A stretch of 8,050 nt of DNA from Candidatus Faecousia faecipullorum. GTDB taxonomy: Bacteria > Bacillota > Clostridia > Oscillospirales > Oscillospiraceae. Location: positions 1-8,050 of the forward strand of contig DVJG01000021.1 in the NCBI GenBank assembly GCA_018710805.1, written 5' to 3'. Both the position numbers and the translations under genes were made by a program. Within the stretch, counting starts at the first letter, position 1. Each line of letters begins with the position of its first letter. Shown one piece after another: positions 5,622 through 8,050 of this stretch. The notes under the pieces were generated by a model, which was not told the origin of the DNA, made no database searches, and saw nothing but the letters and a program-made list of their open reading frames with translations.

Positions 5622-6725
5622 TTACTGGCCGCTTCCCTGCTCCTGGGTGCGCTGGGACGGGCCCTCACCTTCTGAGTATGCCGAGTAGTCCCAGACATAG
5701 CCTCCCATCTCTGCATCGGTCAAACGGCGGAATTCCCCCTCCTGGGAGCATCGCAGAAGGTCCACATGATAGTGGTTCTCCCCTTCCGTGATCATGTTCC
5801 AGGTCCAGGGCTCCCCTTCCCGGGTGCCTGTCACCACCTGGCACTCCAGGCCCGCACTGCGGCACATTGCAGCGTAAACCGTGGCAAAGGCGCGGCTGTC
5901 TCCCACGCCATGGCGCAGAAGGCTGTACGCCGGGGTGATGGAAGTCTCAATGGTATAATCAAAACGCTCCATAAGGAAGCCATAGAGCTGGGCGTATTTC
6001 TGCCAGGCCTGACCGTCGCCGCTGACGTAAAGCACTGCGGAATTGAACACAGGCTGAACCTGGTCCTGCATCTGCCGCAGGGCATCCCGGCTGTTCTGGT
6101 AGGTAAAGGCCAGTTCAATGACCCGCTGCCTTCCAATGCCATAGGTGGACTCCGTGACAATGGGCACTTCCATGACGACCTGGGGATTCTCCACTGCATA
6201 GTTCTGCACCGTCAGTGTCAGGTCCCGGTAGGCATATCGGTCCACCAGCAGCACAACGCCTGCGTCGCACCGCTCAAGGGCCTGGTAGATGGCCTTTTCG
6301 GCGGCGTCCATATTCGACACCTGGCGGATGCTCTCAATTTCCGAGAGGCTTCGGCGATAGCGGATGGTCACGGCAATGGCCGCTGTGCCGCCGCTGGTGC
6401 CCAGTTCCAGATCAATTTTCTCCACGGCAAAGGCGCCGATGGCGTAGGCTTGGGACACAAAATCCGCTGCCGTAACCATCTGCTCTTCGATGTTCTCCGC
6501 CGGGTAGTCCTGAACCACGATGACCCCCATTTCCGCACCGCTGTCGATCAGCTGTTCCAGAGCCTGGACCAGGTCCTGGTAGCTGGCAGCATGGATGGTT
6601 CCGGTTTGAATGCTTTGCCGCTGTTCCCGGTGGGGCTCAATAGAGAGATAACTCCCGTCCAGAAAGCTGCATCCCGTAAGAAACAGGCTCACGCTCAGGC
6701 AGAACGCGATTAATTTTATCTTCAT
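5622..6725 (-). CDS. Lipoprotein with degenerate transglutaminase-like domain
   Basis: A 367-aa predicted surface lipoprotein. The start at 6725 has AGGAGG 6 nt upstream; the open frame runs on to 6815 but overlaps the preceding gene. Residues 1-18 form a signal peptide ending in a lipobox, LTGC, with lipidated Cys19. The middle (about 40-250) is an unrecognised alpha/beta region. Residues 268-325 resemble a bacterial transglutaminase-like core: GVGDSRAFATVYAAMCRSAG aligns with the usual GxGxCxxYA...G block but has Ser277 where the catalytic Cys is expected; WTWNMI aligns with HAWN-type motifs with Trp307 in place of His; only the Asp (Asp322, YHVD) remains. It is therefore probably non-catalytic, perhaps peptide- or wall-binding. 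The C-terminal tail is rich in Ser, Gln, Gly and Glu. It follows the YitT gene by 19 bp. Confidence 0.82.
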   Translation of the reverse strand: MKIKLIAFCLSVSLFLTGCSFLDGSYLSIEPHREQRQSIQTGTIHAASYQDLVQALEQLIDSGAEMGVIVVQDYPAENIEEQMVTAADFVSQAYAIGAFAVEKIDLELGTSGGTAAIAVTIRYRRSLSEIESIRQVSNMDAAEKAIYQALERCDAGVVLLVDRYAYRDLTLTVQNYAVENPQVVMEVPIVTESTYGIGRQRVIELAFTYQNSRDALRQMQDQVQPVFNSAVLYVSGDGQAWQKYAQLYGFLMERFDYTIETSITPAYSLLRHGVGDSRAFATVYAAMCRSAGLECQVVTGTREGEPWTWNMITEGENHYHVDLLRCSQEGEFRRLTDAEMGGYVWDYSAYSEGEGPSQRTQEQGSGQ

Positions 6726-6744
6726 GAAGCCCCTCCTTTCTTTT

Positions 6745-7608
6745 TCAGAGCGATTGTTTTGAGAATCTCGAGAAGCCGTCGCCCAGGACCTGGTGGGCCT
6801 CCTGAACAATGACAAAGGCGCCCGGGTCGATTGCCATGACCAGCTCCTTGAGCTCCGTAATCTGCTGTTTTTTCACTGCCGCCAGAACCACTTTGGTACC
6901 CTGATGGCTATAGCTTCCCTCTCCGTGGAGGTAGGTGCAGCCTCTGTCCAGTTTTTCGCTGATTCCTTCGGCAATGGCCTCATACTCCCTGGAAATCACC
7001 AGGGCCACATGGGAATAGTCGAAGCGGTAGACCACCGCATCAATGACCTTACCCACAAGGAACACCGTGATCCCCGTATAAAGGGCCTTGGTGATGTCCT
7101 GGAACACCACGCCTGTCAGAATCACCACCATGGCGTCCAGAGCCATGGTGATCTGGCCAATGGGCACATTGCGGTAGCGGAGCTTCAGAAGCCGTGCCAG
7201 AATATCCGTGCCGCCGGTGGAGCTGCCGCAGACAAAGACCAATCCCAGCCCAAAGCCGCAGATGACGCCTCCATAGAGCACCGCAATCAGCGGGTCCAGG
7301 GTGGGCATGGGAATAATGGCAAAGGCATCAATCAGCACGGAGCTGAGGAACATACCAACAAGGCTGCCCCAAAAGAAGCGCTTTCCGATTTTCATGCCGC
7401 CAAGGATAAAGAGGGGCAGGTTAATAAGGATGGTGAGGGTACCCACCTTGCCGAACCCCAGCACTTCAATGAGAATCAGGGCAAGGCCGGACACACCGCC
7501 GGGGCTTACGTCATTTGGCTGCAGAAACAGGGTAAATCCCGCTGCAAACAGAGCGCTGCCCAGAACGGTTTCAAAAACCCAGCGATATTTCTTCCAAAAT
7601 TGGCCCAT
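6745..7608 (-). CDS. YitT family membrane protein with C-terminal DUF2179
   Basis: A 287-aa protein of the YitT family (DUF161 membrane domain plus DUF2179). Residues about 10-190 carry five or six hydrophobic helices, including PGGVSGLALIL (36-46) and CGSSTGGTDILARLL (127-141), the conserved family blocks. From about 198 the soluble DUF2179 domain follows, with DRGCTYLHGEGSYSHQ (221-236) matching its usual RGxTxLxGxGxYT motif. The physiological role is unresolved, though some homologues have been linked to transport or stress. Start choice: ATG at 7608 has AGAAGG 6 nt upstream and gives the usual N-terminus; an ATG at 7626 (weak AGGA) or a TTG at 7656, overlapping the upstream stop, are less likely. 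It lies between the topoisomerase gene (44 bp) and the lipoprotein gene (19 bp), probably one operon. Confidence 0.92.
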   Translation of the reverse strand: MGQFWKKYRWVFETVLGSALFAAGFTLFLQPNDVSPGGVSGLALILIEVLGFGKVGTLTILINLPLFILGGMKIGKRFFWGSLVGMFLSSVLIDAFAIIPMPTLDPLIAVLYGGVICGFGLGLVFVCGSSTGGTDILARLLKLRYRNVPIGQITMALDAMVVILTGVVFQDITKALYTGITVFLVGKVIDAVVYRFDYSHVALVISREYEAIAEGISEKLDRGCTYLHGEGSYSHQGTKVVLAAVKKQQITELKELVMAIDPGAFVIVQEAHQVLGDGFSRFSKQSL

Positions 7609-7652
7609 AGGGCACCTTCTTTCCATATTTTTTATCCTATGGTTTTCGTAAA

Positions 7653-8050
7653 TCAAACGTCAAAGGACTGCTGTTTTTCCGCAGAATCCTCTTCCCGGAG
7701 GACGGCGCCCGCCGAGGGCAGGGTCTTGACCCGGTAGCGGCTCTCGCTGACAATGCCGCTCTGCTCCAGAAGCAGCGCATCCTGCAGCACCGCCTTTTTC
7801 TTGAGACTCAGCACCGCCACGCCCTGGGTGTTTCGGGTGGTCTTTGGCAGAAGCAGGGCCGTGGAGAAAATGGCACAGCGGCCATCAGAGGAATACACCG
7901 CAAGCTGGGCATCAGCGGGAAGCTCCAATACTTTGACCAGGGGGCTCTTGTCGGAGTAGGCCCCTGTGAGCTTTTTCCGGTTGGTTTTGGTCTCGTAGGC
8001 GGAAAGGGGCACCTTGGCGGCCTTGCCGTTTTCAAAGAGGAAGAGCACAA
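7653..8050 (-). CDS. Topoisomerase IV/gyrase subunit A, C-terminal end (partial)
   Basis: The 3' end of a gene that enters from beyond the right edge. Only the last ~132 residues are present, and the frame is open to the window's end, so no start is visible. The sequence has the beta-strand blade pattern of the type IIA topoisomerase A-subunit pinwheel domain: LFLFENGKAAKVPLSAY, SSDGRCAIFSTALL, KTTRNTQGVAVLSLKK. The phrase KTTRNTQGV is familiar from clostridial ParC/GyrA-like proteins. No GyrA box (QRRGGKG-like) is seen in the visible part, which favours a ParC-like or second-copy subunit over true GyrA. These subunits cut and rejoin DNA to manage supercoiling and decatenation, working with a ParE/GyrB partner. 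It ends in an acidic and polar tail (REEDSAEKQQSFDV). Confidence 0.75.
   Translation of the reverse strand, partial: VLFLFENGKAAKVPLSAYETKTNRKKLTGAYSDKSPLVKVLELPADAQLAVYSSDGRCAIFSTALLLPKTTRNTQGVAVLSLKKKAVLQDALLLEQSGIVSESRYRVKTLPSAGAVLREEDSAEKQQSFDV

Noticed and set aside
5321..5716. 131-codon - strand frame through the repeat, tRNA-Gly and the 3' end of the lipoprotein gene
   Set aside because: It translates straight through a tRNA gene, its terminator and the repeat; no ribosome-binding site or motif.
5766..6713. 315-codon + strand open frame opposite the lipoprotein gene
   Set aside because: Antisense shadow; the - strand gene has a lipobox, a strong ribosome-binding site and a domain pattern.
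6793..7737. 314-codon + strand open frame opposite the YitT/DUF2179 gene
   Set aside because: Antisense shadow rich in Gly, His, Lys and Asn, typical of reverse reading of a membrane-protein gene.

Overview
The window looks like chromosomal DNA of an anaerobic, GC-rich Clostridia, most plausibly an Oscillospirales-type gut bacterium. This placement is an inference from gene content (acetate kinase, TmcAL, YitT-family membrane proteins, a short-tailed topoisomerase subunit A), strong AGGAGG ribosome-binding sites and a dispersed intergenic repeat. No phage, transposase, CRISPR array or defence operon is visible. Most genes are housekeeping.

Layout. (1) 25-698, + strand: a two-gene unit of a 69-aa XRE-type regulator and a four-helix membrane protein, joined by an ATGA overlap. 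(2) 701-924: a hairpin-rich dispersed repeat and a terminator-like hairpin, lying between convergent genes. (3) 922-3381, - strand: pepT (tripeptidase) behind ackA (acetate kinase), with an intrinsic terminator between them whose U-tract touches the pepT Shine-Dalgarno. (4) 3382-3523: a divergent promoter region. (5) 3524-5311, + strand: tmcAL, which uses acetate and ATP to acetylate tRNA-Met, followed 3 bp later by a short YitT-like membrane protein. (6) 5300-5476: a gene-end hairpin, a second and shorter copy of the repeat in the opposite orientation, and a bidirectional terminator. (7) 5476-5592, - strand: tRNA-Gly(GCC) with its own promoter. (8) 5622-8050, - strand: the 3' end of a topoisomerase IV/gyrase subunit A gene, then a full-length YitT/DUF2179 membrane protein, then a lipoprotein with a transglutaminase-like fold that appears to lack its catalytic Cys and His.

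How the genes relate. AckA makes ATP and acetate from acetyl phosphate, and TmcAL consumes acetate and ATP to modify elongator tRNA-Met. Their genes are divergent, and the predicted promoters start within a few bases of each other. The most unusual non-coding signal is the repeat pair. Both copies begin with the same 18 bases directly after a gene-specific hairpin stem at the end of a gene, both lie between convergent units, and their terminal hairpin shows a compensatory base-pair change. They differ by a 94-nt internal module. No clearly new multi-gene system is evident; the repeat and the degenerate transglutaminase lipoprotein are the best leads.
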